This document shows, in pieces, positions 39,229-50,783 of a DNA stretch of 64,000 nt. The notes beneath the pieces are model-generated. The model worked only from the letters and a program-made list of their open reading frames with translations, had not been told where the DNA came from and made no database searches. The translations under genes and the position numbers were made by a program. This DNA is from Fratercula arctica. Its lineage: Eukaryota > Chordata > Aves > Charadriiformes > Alcidae. The stretch's first letter is position 1. Each line of letters begins with the position of its first letter. The DNA lies in NCBI GenBank assembly GCA_947846985.1, contig CANTUZ010000002.1, positions 60,840,563 through 60,904,562 of the forward strand, given 5' to 3'.

Positions 39229-40379
39229 TGCACAATACGTTGTAACCCTCCTGAAGATCAGTCCAAATTCTTGAAAACGCTAATTGCAACCTCAGATATT
39301 GCCTGTGAGAGATTTTAGGAGGGAAATTAAGATCTTACTGTTAGGAAGGATGCTATAGCAAGTCTGCAGTGTATGCATCTTCACGCTTGTCACTTCATTG
39401 TAGTTCCTTCTGGCAGGGGCAGCTTGCAAACGCTGTTTACAAAGCAGAAGTGGCGGCCTCTCCGCTAAAGGATGATCTCCCTGAGCTATGGTTTATTTAT
39501 GGTTTATGGTATTTTACAAGATTTGCTTTCAGCCAAGCGGAAAAAGCGGCACACAAATGATAGGAGGTTCATTAATAACCGACACACTTAAATGTCTGCA
39601 AAGCTATTTCAACACTGTGGATTCCCTGCCCTTCTCTGCGGTTTCCCAAGTTTTCCGTTTCCGTCAGCCTAGGTAACGGAGTTTGTGTATTGAGTAGTTT
39701 TGTTTCGGAGGCATGTGCAATGCGTAATTCTGCTACTTTGTTGGGCTCCGGCTCTCCAAAAGCGTTTGAAAGCACTGTACTGTGCAGGTGTAGGAAGTCA
39801 ATGGGAACAGCCTGACTGATACGTAAAGCGCCCTTTGTTTTTGTGTGTGGCATGAAAATGTTTTTGAAATTTAAAGTTTTATGATACGTTTGACCTTTAA
39901 CAATGTCAGTGATTTAATGTTCTGCTGAAAGGCAGCTACTGAGCTGGAGCGTCCATGTACCTAGAAACACACTCTGTCTCTTTATTAGTGAGCAGTACAA
40001 TTATTTTTAGCTAAGAAAAGGCTTCTTTAGCAGCTTCTCAGTCTGGTGTTTCTTGCTGGAGATGCTAATTTCCTAGAGAGAGAGCTCCAGGAACACAGCC
40101 TTTAAATATTGATGAAAATGAGGAGCTGTACAGAGCTATACCGGCTCTCTCAACAGAGCCAGGCAGAGATGAAATGGCAACATAAAAATACATTAGGCAT
40201 TTCCTTAGAGGTCCTGGCTGCTGTGCTCTGGCCCGGCGTGGGGTTAGGCTACCTCGCTGCCCACGTTCAGTTGTAAGTTTTAAGTGTGGTAACATGTCGG
40301 TGCTGTGCAAGCCAAACTGAAAGGGCTGCAGGTGGGCTAACGCAGGTGCCCCTCCAGGCCTTCACACCTTCACCCCTGC
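39229..40379. other. RAMP3 upstream flank
   Basis: Sequence between the CR1 tail and the CpG island, becoming more GC-rich towards 40200. No exon is recognised. It is the likeliest place for proximal upstream regulatory elements, but I can name none with confidence. Confidence 0.5.
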
Positions 40380-40560
40380 CGTGTTGTGGCAGGAGGGGAG
40401 AGGCTGCTCCGGCTCCCGGGGCGGGGGACGAGGGGACACTCGGGGCCCGGACCTTCCCCGTGGGTCCTTCCTCCTCAAACGCCCACCTGCCCCCGGGGGC
40501 TGGGAGAGGCATCGCTCCCGCTGAGGTTTCGGAGGGCCCGGAGGGGTGGCTGCCCTCGCG

Positions 40561-40640
40561 TGCCCGCACGTGCACGCTCGCCTGCCCACTCACACGCACA
40601 CACATGCCCGCGCATGCACGCGCACTCAAGCGCGCACACC
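40561..40640. repeat. Alternating purine-pyrimidine CA/CG tract in the promoter
   Basis: An impure run of CA, CG and TG dinucleotides lies 260-340 bp upstream of the RAMP3 start codon, densest at 40590-40638. Alternating purine-pyrimidine DNA rich in CG and CA is the type that can adopt Z-DNA under negative supercoiling. It is followed at 40639-40648 by a C-rich run. It may simply be a decayed microsatellite inside the island. Confidence 0.6.
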
Positions 40641-40776
40641 CCCCCTCCCCTCCGCTGCCCGCCCCCCGCCCGGCCGCAGGGTCCGCCCCCCCTCCGGCGC
40701 CGGAGCACCCCGGGGGCGGGGGAGCTGCTCCCCTCCGCGCCCGCCCCCGCCGCAGCCCGCGGCTGGACGCCGAGGC

Positions 40777-40952
40777 ATGAAGAGGAGCCTCCCCGGCGGG
40801 GGGGCTGAGGCGGGCCCGGGCCCTGCGCGGTTGCGGACCGGCTGCCCCATGCGGGCTCCGTCCTCCGCGGCCCCTCGTCGCCGCTGCCGCCCGCGCTGGC
40901 ATGGAGGCGCCCGGCTGCCTCCGGCGGCACCTCCCCGTCCTGCTGCTGTGGG
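40777..40952 (+). other. Upstream ORF overlapping the RAMP3 start (first-exon part)
   Basis: An ATG at 40777, and a second one in the same frame at 40849, opens a reading frame that is out of frame with the RAMP3 ATG at 40901. It has 58 whole codons in exon 1. Spliced to the microexon it gains one glycine codon and stops at TAA 58369-58371. Spliced directly to exon 3 it stops at 61068-61070. The ATG at 40777 has G at -3 but A at +4, a weaker context than the main start. It matters only if transcripts begin upstream of 40777, which is unknown. The predicted peptide is Arg/Pro/Ala-rich and probably not functional in itself. Confidence 0.35.
40901..40952 (+). CDS. RAMP3: RAMP3 coding exon 1: start of signal peptide
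   Basis: The exon encodes 17 residues plus one base of codon 18: a short arginine-containing N-region (residues 1-10) followed by the hydrophobic run LPVLLLW. The start codon has a strong context, with G at -3 and G at +4. The donor is GTAAGT at 40953-40958, a near-perfect consensus, leaving phase 1. Human RAMP3 begins in a similar way, with Met-Glu, a pair of arginines and a leucine-rich run. The hydrophobic stretch in this exon alone is short for a signal peptide and is completed by the next exon. Reading through the donor without splicing continues into a GC-rich open frame with no similarity that I recognise. Confidence 0.87.
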
Positions 40953-41390
40953 GTAAGTGGCGGGGGGCTGGCCGGGGGCGGCCCGGCAGCGTGCGGCGGG
41001 GCTCGCCGCTACCGCCCCGGGACGTCGGCGGCTGCCTCCCCCGGGGCGGCGGGGACCGGCCGAGCATCCTCGCGGCGTGTGCGCGGCCCCCACGGGCAGC
41101 GGTTTCTGCCGGGGCGTGGGGAGTGAAGTTCGGGAGAGGTGTGAGCTCCCCGCCTCCCTTTGCAATAGCATCCCTTGGGGAGGGGGATTTTCTCCGGCAG
41201 TCCCTTGCGGGCACGGCCGGGGCGCAGGCAGCCAGGGCCTGGCGGGTGGGTCTAGCCGGGCTGCGGGGGGCTGCTTGTCCCTCGGGGCTCTCCGTCCCGA
41301 GCAGACCGGCGGCTTCGCGGCGGGAGCGTTCGGGCAGCGCGGGCCGGGCGCGGCAGCCGCGCCGCGGGTCCAGCCCAGCATCCCGCCGCC

Positions 41391-41415
41391 GGGGCGGGGG
41401 GAGGGGGAGGGGGAG
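41391..41415 (+). promoter_or_regulatory. G-quadruplex motif at the start of intron 1
   Basis: Four G-runs of 4, 6, 5 and 5 are separated by single C, A and A loops on the transcribed-identical strand, about 440 bp downstream of the exon 1 donor. This fits the classical G3+N1-7 rule, and single-base loops usually give stable parallel quadruplexes. On this strand it could form in the nascent RNA as well as the DNA. Its role is unknown; many CpG-island promoters carry such motifs. Confidence 0.7.
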
Positions 41416-41680
41416 CCCCGAAACGCGGCACAGGGCGCGCAGCGCCCCGGGGAGAAAAACATCTCACCAACTTCCAGCGTTAGCCAGGCTTTCCGTCTCG
41501 TATCCCAAATCCGATTCTGGGGAGGCAGGTTTGGCCGTTGGGGAAGGTTTTCTGCTGCAGGCGAGGGGCTGATTCCCGTTAGAGGGGTTGAGTTACGAAC
41601 AGGCAGTTGTGAAAGTGCAGATATCCTTCAGATCTTTGACTTTATTATAATAGTAACTCTACTGCTAGAAAAACAATTTG

Positions 41681-41730
41681 GTTTTTTTTTTTGTTGTGGT
41701 TTTTTTTTTTTTTTGTTTGTTTTTTTTTTC
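41681..41730. repeat. Poly-T-rich low-complexity tract
   Basis: Long T-runs are interrupted by G (GTTGTGG and GTTTG) in RAMP3 intron 1, directly after the CpG island. It is followed by a CAG that resembles a splice acceptor (41736-41738), but the frame beyond it in RAMP3 phase meets a TAA within ten codons. Confidence 0.8.
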
Positions 41731-44700
41731 CTTGTCAGGTAGCTTGTTTTATGACTCCCAGATCTAATGTGTTGCAGCCGGGTCAAAAGTTGCTGGGAGA
41801 AGTCAGTTCTGATCTTCCCTCAACAGTAAACCCAGAGATGCAGTTAATTCCCTACAAGTCACAGATAGGGGAGAAGAAAATCAGGCCTTGTACGTTTAGA
41901 AGCTTTATCTGAGGACTTTATAACTTTGGTTGCTAACTTTATGCCCATTCCCTTTACAAATCTGGTAAACACTGAACATCTTTCAATGAAAAGACCCACA
42001 AATAAGTGGATAGTTGTATTCGGTGTTCAGTCGCATTGTCTTGACCTGTCAAAAGAATGATGTCAGATGCATACTTTTTCTGATTCTCTATGGTTTGAGG
42101 ACTGCTAATATTTTACCTTAATTGCTCAGATTTTTTGTTATTTCCCAGCTGAAAAGGAATAAAAAAAATGGCCAATACCTGTCTTGACACATGAAAGATG
42201 TATGCAGTCTTGAACTTAGGGAACCAGGCAGTAATCTTTTTGTACGGGGAGACATCCTGATGTTACTGTGACTTTTACGAAGCAAAATTGCTCACTGGAG
42301 ATTTATTTTCAGAGAATGAGTGGATGGAGGGACAATGTCCCTGTAGCTCAGAAAGCTACAGAAAGACATTTTTCACCTGAGAGACACAGGTAAATCAATT
42401 GTGCTAGACATTTTTGACTGTTCTAGTTGCTTTCTTAATAAAATAACATCAGAAAATTGATTTTCAAGATATCTGTTTACTGATAATGCATTATTTTATT
42501 TGGAATTGGAAAGGATGGATATAATAAAGAACGAATGAAATTACACTAATTTCCTAATAGAAAAGCCCTGAAAGTTTTATGATCTGAAATTGACGTTTTT
42601 AATAAGGAAAGCCTTAAGTGGTAGAAAACTAAAATTTTTTCCTCAAGTAATAGAAACACGCTTTTAATATCAGTTATTTCAGAAGGATTTTTACTTGAAT
42701 TTAATGTGCTTTCCTCCCTTTTTCCTAATGGCTTCTTTTGATTAACCAGAGACGTGTGACCTCCCTCATTAAGGTAGAACTCTTGCCAGGATTCCTCAGG
42801 GTTAGCTCTCGCTGAATCCAGTGGGAAGCCTGTCTGGGTGGGGACCGGGACCGTACTTCTGTAACCTCAGACCACTGCTTGCTGCGTATCTTTCTGTCTA
42901 GGGCTCTTGAAACGTTATCACTATGTAGAACCATCTTCTGTGTTGTCCCTCCTTAGTAAGGATGGCAAAAAAGGCAGTCTGTTCACTTGCTGGAAGCTCA
43001 GCGATTATAGGAGAAGTTGGATTTGCTGTGTATGTGGGGGAGTGTGCGTCTGTATCAGGGGTAAGGAATGTGTGAACTGAGGTACCTGGTACACAGGCAC
43101 ATCATTGGTACGGTTTCCCCTGTGAAATGCTGATAACATCCAGAATGGGGTGAGATGCAGAGCTGGAAACACCAGCCGTCAGGTAGAAATCCTCTGTACT
43201 TTGCTTAACAGAGCTGTAGATACTTAGAAGATATCTACTTACTGCAAGATCTAAGCACCTCAGAAATATCAATGTATTTACTATAATACCAGATTCTTGT
43301 ATTCCACTTCTATGTATGGAAACTGAGGCAAGGAGAAACTTGAGGGCTTGATCAAGACTTTTAACAGACCAAGTAGGTCTTTTAAACAAGTAGTTGCTGT
43401 TTTGGCATCCCTGTTCAAACATTTGCTCCTCCATCCTTTATGTAACACCTGCATTTCAGTGGTGCTTTTTGTATGTGAGTTGAAAGATGTTACCGGAGTA
43501 AAGCTGGAAATTTTTTTAAATTCTAGAGGGATCTTTCTCAGTATATGTATGTATACCATAGAGAGGTACATGGTGTGATTCTTATCTGGAGTAGTTTTCC
43601 TCTGCAGATTTCAAAGACTGTCTATAGTTGGTTCACTTTTCATAATCCTGTTTCACAGCAGTTAGAGAAGCTTAGCATTTTGGCCAGAGGTGAACAACCG
43701 GACAGTTGGAAAGCTGGGAACAGAGCCTGGCTCCAGGCTCCTGTTCTTACTTTCCATTTTAAAGACCATATCTCATCCTGCAAACAATCATGAAAAATCT
43801 ATGTATTAAAGACTGGATTCTGTAAGGTCCCGAGCTCTCCTTGGTGGAACATAGTGTCCGTAACTCCTGGGGAGTGTGGACTCTAATGAGCAAGAAAAAC
43901 AAGCAGGGAAACAATTTTATTGGGATAAAATTTGAAAAGCAAATAAAAGTTTTTCCTATTATTTTCTTATGAATATATCATGCTGTTCTGCAGCTGCAAA
44001 GGGTGGAATGAAGAAAGGGAAAACCATTGTGGGAGTCCTGAATTTAATAGACCCAGGCGAGTGTGCGTGTAAAATAAACCTTTGGAAGGCAGAACATCTG
44101 ATTTTGAGGAAGACCAGAGAGTTTTAACAAAAACACTTCTCTACCAAAACATTGCTTCGTTTTCTAAAGACACAATTTTCAACAGCAGGCGAACAGGAAG
44201 ACAGTCAGCAGACCCGGTCAACATCCATCCCAAAAGCAAAGCGGCAAGTGTAAATGCAACCTCTGTTCCAACTTGCTGTTGGATCCAGACATCCTTCCCA
44301 CCATGCTTCACCCTTTCTGTGTCTCCTGATCGCTTTCTCGGGAAGGTGTTGCCTTTGCCCTGAGGTCTGCACGGACAACAGGAGACAGGTTCATCCTAAG
44401 TGCACTTGACAGGGCAAACCGCAGTATTTTCTGTCCGAGCTCAGCTGTCTGTGGTGACTCCGAGTGGACTGCAGATGGTAGCACAGAGCATCAAATGCCA
44501 CCTCCAGCTGGCCTGGTCCCAGCAGCTGGGAGGAATGGCACTCAGTGTTTGAAGGTAACTCCAGATTGAAGGTGGGAAGGAAGAAAATGGGCTTTCTGAA
44601 CCTGATTTACACCAATGAGGTCCAGTCCTGGAAAACATTTAGCTAATAAACTCTTGTTCTTAAATTATTAAAATTTTCCTACCTACATAGTAGTTAATAC

Positions 44701-47700
44701 CTTTGAGATCTGAGACCTTGGCTTTTAGGTTTGTTTTAGCCAAACCTGTGAAGCAAACTGTCAGAGGCTGCGAACTGAAGCTTGAAATATATACTGAGAT
44801 AGACAGCTATTGCCATAGGTACAGATACATGCAAAACCATGACCCACATGACTGGGTCGGCTCAAGGGGAACTCTGGGAGGTTTTGCCTATTAAGTTGTA
44901 TTTAAACACTGCAGCACCAGCGTTTTTTGTATGGTTTGTTTTTTCAGTTTCTCCCACCTCTCTACTGATAACAGAGATGATTCATGGCTTGGATTGGAGG
45001 CAAACGAATGAAATTCCAGTTTCTCCTACCAAGGAAAGAAATACAGTGAGGGAGTCCTTTACAAAACAACATTTGCTAACATCTGTGTCTTTGCTATTGA
45101 AATTATTGCTTGAGAGAGGTGTGAAGAAAACAAACCGTGTTCTCATTTAGGGCTCATAAAGAGATTAATTTTCACAAACATAATGAAGCCTGTTTTAATT
45201 CACACCTTTTTATTTTAGCAAAAGCTGTTGCATGAACCATCTTCTTTCAGAATAGAAGTGTATTATTTTGTGTTTTATGAAAACGGCCTGTGCTTTTTTC
45301 TAAAATAGGAGTCTCTTCGCAGTCAGGCTTGTGTTGAGATAAACTGGAAAATATAAATGTAAAAAATTTACATTATTTTAATGTGACTGTATATTTAGAA
45401 CAACCTAAAAAGCTGCCTGAAGAACTTTTGAGTCATTTGGGAGGAAGATGAGTGGGTATGAAGAAAGAAAGGAGAAGGAAAGCGGAATAGGAGAAAGCTG
45501 CCTTTTCCGCAATTTTTTAGGCTTGATCTCTGTTCATATGCTGGCTTCCCTGAAACTAGTCTGAAAAGAGGAGGCAGCTTCATTCCTCTCTAAAGGCTTT
45601 AAAAGAAAGTGCATTGGTGCTGTTAGAAATGGTCTGAAGGCTAGAGAGCGTCCCAGTCTTCGTCTTGAGAGCAGCTTGACGTGACCTACCATATTGGCTT
45701 GGACAAGGGCCATGTCTGTATAACAGCTGGTGGCCTCAATTTATCCCCTGGAATACAGAATTTTGTCTGCGTGAAGCCTGATTTATGGCCTTCTGCAGAT
45801 GGGATGTCACTTGCTCCACCTATGCTCCAAGCCAGGCAGACTCTGATCTAAAGAGGACAATGTGATAGGCGCTGCTGGGGCCCTAGCACAGCACCGGGCT
45901 GACGAAAGCACATCTTGTTCACATCTAACCAGATTAAGCTGAGTCAGCAAAGGACTATGTAGAAGCACCGCACCCTACAATAAAGCATCTGTCTTATTAC
46001 TTTCACACCCTAATAAATGTGACTAATTTGCCCTTATTTTGGAGAGCATGATCTGGGGAAAAATTCTGCAGGCGGTGTGAGAGGAAATACTGTAATTCAC
46101 ATTGGCCAGTAATGACTGTCACTTCTTATGGGAATTCAGAGTTTTGTTTCCAAATGTTGGAAGTGACAGATTTCTTTTGCCTCCCTTTGTGCACAGAGAG
46201 ACTGATGCTACAGACTTTAATCTTTGGAAAATATTATGGCATTTTTGTTGTCTCAAAATGCATGGTTCAGAATTTGACAGGGTGTGCTGTTCTCGATCTG
46301 CATGGCCCTCTGGCCTACAGTAGAAAGGAAAGAGAGTTCACAGCCATAGGGTATTGCGAACCGTATGGGACAGAAATAGCACCATGTAGAAGTCACTCAA
46401 GTGCTCATCAATAGGACGCAAAGCCCAGGTTTCTTCTGAGTCATAAGCTCTAGGACTTCAGCTTTGGTTTGTAGTCCTCTCTCTTGCTCACCCTCTGCAC
46501 GCAGAAGAATATCTTCAAGGCTGTGAGGAAGGTGTCCTCCTGATGTGGCGGTGCAAAAGCCACATGAGTGCTTGCAGTCAGTCTCATTGTCTGAAGAGAT
46601 TCAGCAGTCTCTGGGGTACCCAGACACATTCGGCACCTTTGGAGTGGAGGGGGCCCTTTGCTTGGAGGGTATCATCCTTGGCATCAGAGCTTTGCTGGCT
46701 GGTAGCCACATGGGGCTGTGGAACAGATTTTCTCTTCACGTTTGTTTTTGGCAAGTTGCTGCAAGTGTTACGCTGTCCTTCCACACCCCTTGAGTTCATG
46801 AGCTATTCCAGCTTTACTCCTCAAGGATCTCCATGTATCAAGAACATAACTTGTCCACTTCAATATTAGAAGAGATTTCTTTAAATGTATTTAGCAACAT
46901 GTGGTGTACGCTTACTGTGATAAGGCATTAAGCTTACACGTTCAAGTGAAATAGGAAAAATAAATTTGTTTTGGCTTTCAATTTGGGGATGCTCAAAGCT
47001 AATATTTCCATAGAAACACTGATTGTCATACAGTATGTGTGAAATCTCCTCTATTCTGATGTTATTTTTAGAAAAGCAGATCAATATATAGTTTTGCTAT
47101 AAGCTAAGTACATACTTCAAAATAAAGTTAGAATTTACTGCATAGTATTAAAAAAATCAAAAAAATCCCCTTCCTTGTTTTCGACCAGTGTACCTAGGCT
47201 GGATTTGCGTTCAGGTATGCCAACCTTTGCAATTAGTTAACATTGCTGCAGAACATATTTGCAAGGGTACGTTTGGGCTGGGAAGTGTTCTGCCATAAAA
47301 TATTTTGTGATGCACAATGAAGTATAGGTAGTGTTGCTGGAATAACCATTGGTCCAGTTTCTCTTTAACTATCCCTAGTGTAAACCAGAAACACTAAGAA
47401 AGTGTGGAGGAAAGGTCAAAGGAGAATTAAGGTCCTCAAAATATTTGTGTTTTCATGTCTCTGCTTTTTAAGATTTTTGGAAAGAAATGTTAATGCTCTT
47501 TTCCTTGCATTTAATTAAATATTTTTAATAACTTGGTGGCGGAATCTCCCTTTGTGTAGTAACATAACATTTTAAGCCTGGTACTTTCAGTGAGTTTTAA
47601 TTAAAGTAGGTTCCAACTTCCCTTTTTCTTACCTTTCCGGTGGGGCAGTACAGAACAGTTAGAATATGCATTACAACACCCTAAGGATGTTTGATCCTAT

Positions 47701-47861
47701 AGTGGTCTGCTGATGATTTTGGCTGTTGCATGCTGAGTATGCCTTAGATATATTTGTTTTTTTTTTTTTTTCCTCCCAGGTACTTCATACTTTATCAAGC
47801 AATGAATTATAAAAAAATTTGCCAAAGAAATAAAAAGCGTTGCCAAAAATAATCCAAAATA

Positions 47862-48055
47862 AACCTTCTGCAGGAAGTGGGGGATTCTTCGTCACTTGCA
47901 GTCTTGAAATCTACGCTGGAAATGTTTATGAAGAATATCTTGTCATTTGAGTAAATGTTACTGGTTTGGTGCAGAAATTATTGGAAGACTTCTGTGCCTT
48001 GTGTTAAAAAAGTAGTAGATCCGGATGAACTGAGGGATTCCTTCTGGTCTTGGGG
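47862..48055 (+). mobile_element. Old CR1 LINE 3'-end fragment
   Basis: The segment resembles the 3' region of ancient amniote CR1 elements (the L3-like type common in turtles and crocodiles). The recognisable order is: GGATTCTTCGTCACTTGCAG, a degraded 'tttctgaaagatatgctc' block, a glycine-rich 'ggtttggtgcagaaattatt' equivalent, then CCTTCTGGTCTTGG near 48040-48053. It is much more diverged than the copies at 10666 and 49434, so it inserted earlier. It lies inside RAMP3 intron 1 in the same orientation as the gene. The call rests on remembered consensus and was not aligned. Confidence 0.55.
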
Positions 48056-49433
48056 TGTATCACACCACAGGCTTCTAAAATAAAGATGTTTGTAAGTTTG
48101 TGAGGAAAAGAATTGTTGACACGTGCAAAATGAGCGGGAGGGAAGTCCTTGTTCCTCCCTTCTCCCCTTTTAACTGATTTCTTGCATGACTCGAAAATCC
48201 TGAGGAGGATTTTCCTCAAACTTCAGGGTGAAAAGCAGTTCACCCCAGTATGGGAGCAAAGCCATAGAAAATTTCAGCTGAAGAAGAGCCTGTAAGAGAC
48301 TGTGAAAGCAGTCAGGTTTAGAGAAACTGTTTTACAGCTTCACTGATGGTGTTTGAATTAAACCCTTATGTTCTATAGATCAATAGAGAATAAGCAATAT
48401 TGGTCAGATTATGCCTCCACTTGCATTTTAGTTCCTGATTTTTGGGTTGAAAGTTCTGAATATGCAATGAAGTAGCTGGAGCTGTATGGAATGCTATTTT
48501 CTGTAAGCCAGGGTGAGTTAAAGCACATCACTTGCTTCTCAGGGCATCAATAAAGAGTTACAAAAAGGCTCCTGCAGCAATGCAGGGAGGTTGGTTTTAT
48601 GCAAAACTAAGCAGCCAGCTCTAATACCACTAATTAAAGTCCTGGTTGCAAAAGAGAAGTGTTAGCTGAGGAGACAGTCACACAATAATACAGTTAACTC
48701 TGATGCTTTTTTTTGAATAGTGGGACGTAAATTTTTTTGCAGCTGGCTTTATGCAGATGTTTATTTGTGTAACCCCCAAAAGGAGCTTTTGCTTTATTCT
48801 CAAGTTATTGAAGGCATTTTTATTATTTATAGGGTGAAAGCTTGAGAAAAAGCCTCTGTGAAGAAGGTTTGGATAGTGACCACAATAGGGTGGCTGTGCA
48901 GCAGGGGACTCAAAGCTATGCATCAACCATCCCAGAGCTCAAATATGTGCAGATCTGAAGATCTTCATAGGAGCCTGCTCTTCAGGGTTGGTCATGTTCA
49001 CTGTTTCAACCTGGCTCCACAAATAACGATGGATGATTTCTTCTGCACTGCCCAGCAATTCTCTTAGCTCAAGAAGAAATATGGTTTAACATTTTTCCGT
49101 ACAGTGTTTACTTTTTTTGGTTTTCCATACTTGTTAATTGGCACATTCCTAGCACAAGCTTCATTTTCCTGTGTAAACGTAAGCACTGCTGATCTGCTGT
49201 TGTTGAAATGTCTTTTGGTCTTGGGCTGGTTGAGAAAACAAGGTCAGACACACTACCCTCTTTTAAATTTTCTTAATAAGATACTGTCATGAAAGAAAAA
49301 TAGGTCAGAGATTACTAATGGCTGTAAAGAAAATTTTAATTCAAAGATTTTACTATCTTGTTACTTTATGCCTTTGTTACTCTAAGTTTTTTTTTTTTGT
49401 GGAACACTTACTAGTAAATGCTTTGATCCTGGT
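48056..49433 (+). other. RAMP3 intron 1, middle part
   Basis: Unique AT-rich intronic sequence. No exon, RNA gene or repeat that I can support. Confidence 0.6.
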
Positions 49434-49561
49434 ATTTAAAAGGTGTGTAGATGTGGTGCTTAGGGATATGGTTTAGTGGTGAATTTGGCAGTGCTAGATT
49501 AATGGTTGGACTTGGTAATCTCAAAGGTCTTTTCCAACCCAAACAATTCTATAATTCTATT
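49434..49561 (+). mobile_element. Short CR1 LINE 3' tail
   Basis: This is a severely 5'-truncated CR1 copy, about 128 bp. It contains the 'tgtagatgtggtgcttaggg' block, the GGTTGGACTTGGTAATCTCA block, TCTTTTCCAACCCAAA, and ends in the CR1 3' repeat ATTCTATAATTCTATT. It matches the same 3'-end subfamily as the minus-strand piece at 39104. It lies in RAMP3 intron 1 in gene orientation. The decayed terminal octamer repeat suggests moderate age. Confidence 0.88.
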
Positions 49562-50646
49562 ACTTATGAATAATTGTAATCAACTTTCAGTATGGTGTTA
49601 ATATATGAAGATTGCAGATGATAGAAGGAAGAAAGAAGTTTAAACCTTTCACTGTCACATCCTCTTACTCCTTTAGTGGCACATGCTATTTGAAAAACAA
49701 AGCAAAAGAACTGTGTTAAGAAGCGTGAAATGAAAGAAAATACAGAAAGTGCAAACTGAAAAGCCCTGGGTTCTGTATGGGCACCTAGATGTGTCCTGCC
49801 TTGCCACCTAGGCAGTATGCCTTAAGAGGGGTTACCTGGGAATTTGTGCTACTCTGGGGTTCAGTTCTGCTCCTCAGATCCACTGAGAGTAATGATTTAC
49901 TCCAGGATTGGCCTAAGTAATTTCCTATGCCAGTCTGCTGTGGATATCTATGTGGATATCTGTCCAGGGAAAATTGCGGTGTGCAGGGATTATGCTGTCA
50001 TGCCCGTCTGGCAAGGATCTGTTTTCAGTGTTTATTCCCTGGAACAAGGATGCTATTGTGAAGAGCCATGCACATCTACTATGAGCAGGTACATATATAA
50101 CAGTGTAAGTAGATAAGTGAAGCTCTGAGATTTTGTTAGTGTTTTATTGCTCTTGTGACTTCATGGCAATATGTAATTTAAAATATTCTGTGAGCATGTA
50201 GTTGAGTATCCAGAGCTCTGGAGCTCTGGTAGGCAAGCTGGGCTACTGAAGAAAAACAACCAACAACTGAATGGTCAGGCCAACTTATTATTTCATGGTA
50301 GATGTAGAATTCACTGAAAGCATGACTCCACTGAAATTGTGTTGATGTAATGAAACAACACGGTATGTAACAGCATTAGGAGTCTGCAAGAGGAGTACGT
50401 GTAGCATCAAGAGAAGGTGGATGTGCAGAGCGGGGATTTTTGTTGTCTGGTCAGAAAAGGAAAAAAAAGAAACAGTTTCCCTGGCCTTCTGTGATGGCAG
50501 TATCTTGATTTAAATGTTCTACCTGTCAAGGGAAGACAAAACTTTTAATGTCTTCAAGTATCCCATGGTTTTAAACACTTCCTCAGGAGGGAGTGTGCTG
50601 TGACCCTCATCTGTGAAACCTTCATGGGTCATTTCCCCTTCCCAAG

Positions 50647-50653
<7 letters not shown>

Positions 50654-50688
<35 letters not shown>
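50654..50688. repeat. Pure 35-base poly-A tract
   Basis: An uninterrupted A-run in RAMP3 intron 1. CR1, the main bird LINE, does not leave poly-A tails, so a run this long is not explained by CR1. Either a mononucleotide expansion or the tail of a rare processed insertion would fit. Run length is also prone to sequencing error. Confidence 0.9.
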
Positions 50689-50691
<3 letters not shown>

Positions 50692-50783
50692 TTGTTTGGC
50701 TTCTCTTTCAGGCTACTCCAAAGGAACAGATTACAGTCCTTATTTGCCTTGAGGGACTTTTTTTAATACTCATTCCCAGGTGG

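Larger units (their letters stand above)
40380..41460 (+). promoter_or_regulatory. RAMP3: CpG island promoter of RAMP3
   Basis: About 1.1 kb of very GC- and CpG-rich DNA stands out sharply from the AT-rich surroundings and contains the first coding exon. GC boxes (Sp1-type GGGCGG cores) are visible at 40418-40427 and 40712-40722. I see no convincing TATA box just upstream, which fits a dispersed CpG-island promoter. The transcription start cannot be fixed from sequence but should lie upstream of 40901. Long open frames on both strands here, up to 315 codons on the minus strand, are a by-product of the low stop-codon frequency in GC-rich DNA. Confidence 0.8.
40953..47861 (+). other. RAMP3 intron 1, proximal part
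   Basis: The first 500 bp are still CpG island, with a G-quadruplex motif at 41391-41415. A T-rich tract follows at 41681-41730. The rest is unique AT-rich sequence with no coding exon that I can support. An acceptor-like site (15 T, then CCTCCCAG) sits at 47757-47779, but the following frame hits TGA after eight codons in the RAMP3 phase and no donor follows. Confidence 0.7.

Noticed and set aside
1..40379. A neighbour gene such as TBRG4, which lies upstream of RAMP3 in mammals as I recall.
   Set aside because: No exon with a recognisable domain or a long frame was found in 40 kb on either strand. The gene may be further left or elsewhere in birds.
40267..41214. A 315-codon open frame on the minus strand across the CpG island, with several others of 130-280 codons on both strands.
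   Set aside because: GC-rich DNA has few stop codons. The products are low-complexity Pro/Arg/Gly/Ala and show no domain. They overlap the RAMP3 first exon and promoter.
41731..41775. A possible alternative exon after the T-rich tract in intron 1.
   Set aside because: The acceptor-like CAG is followed by a stop within ten codons in RAMP3 phase, and no donor is present.
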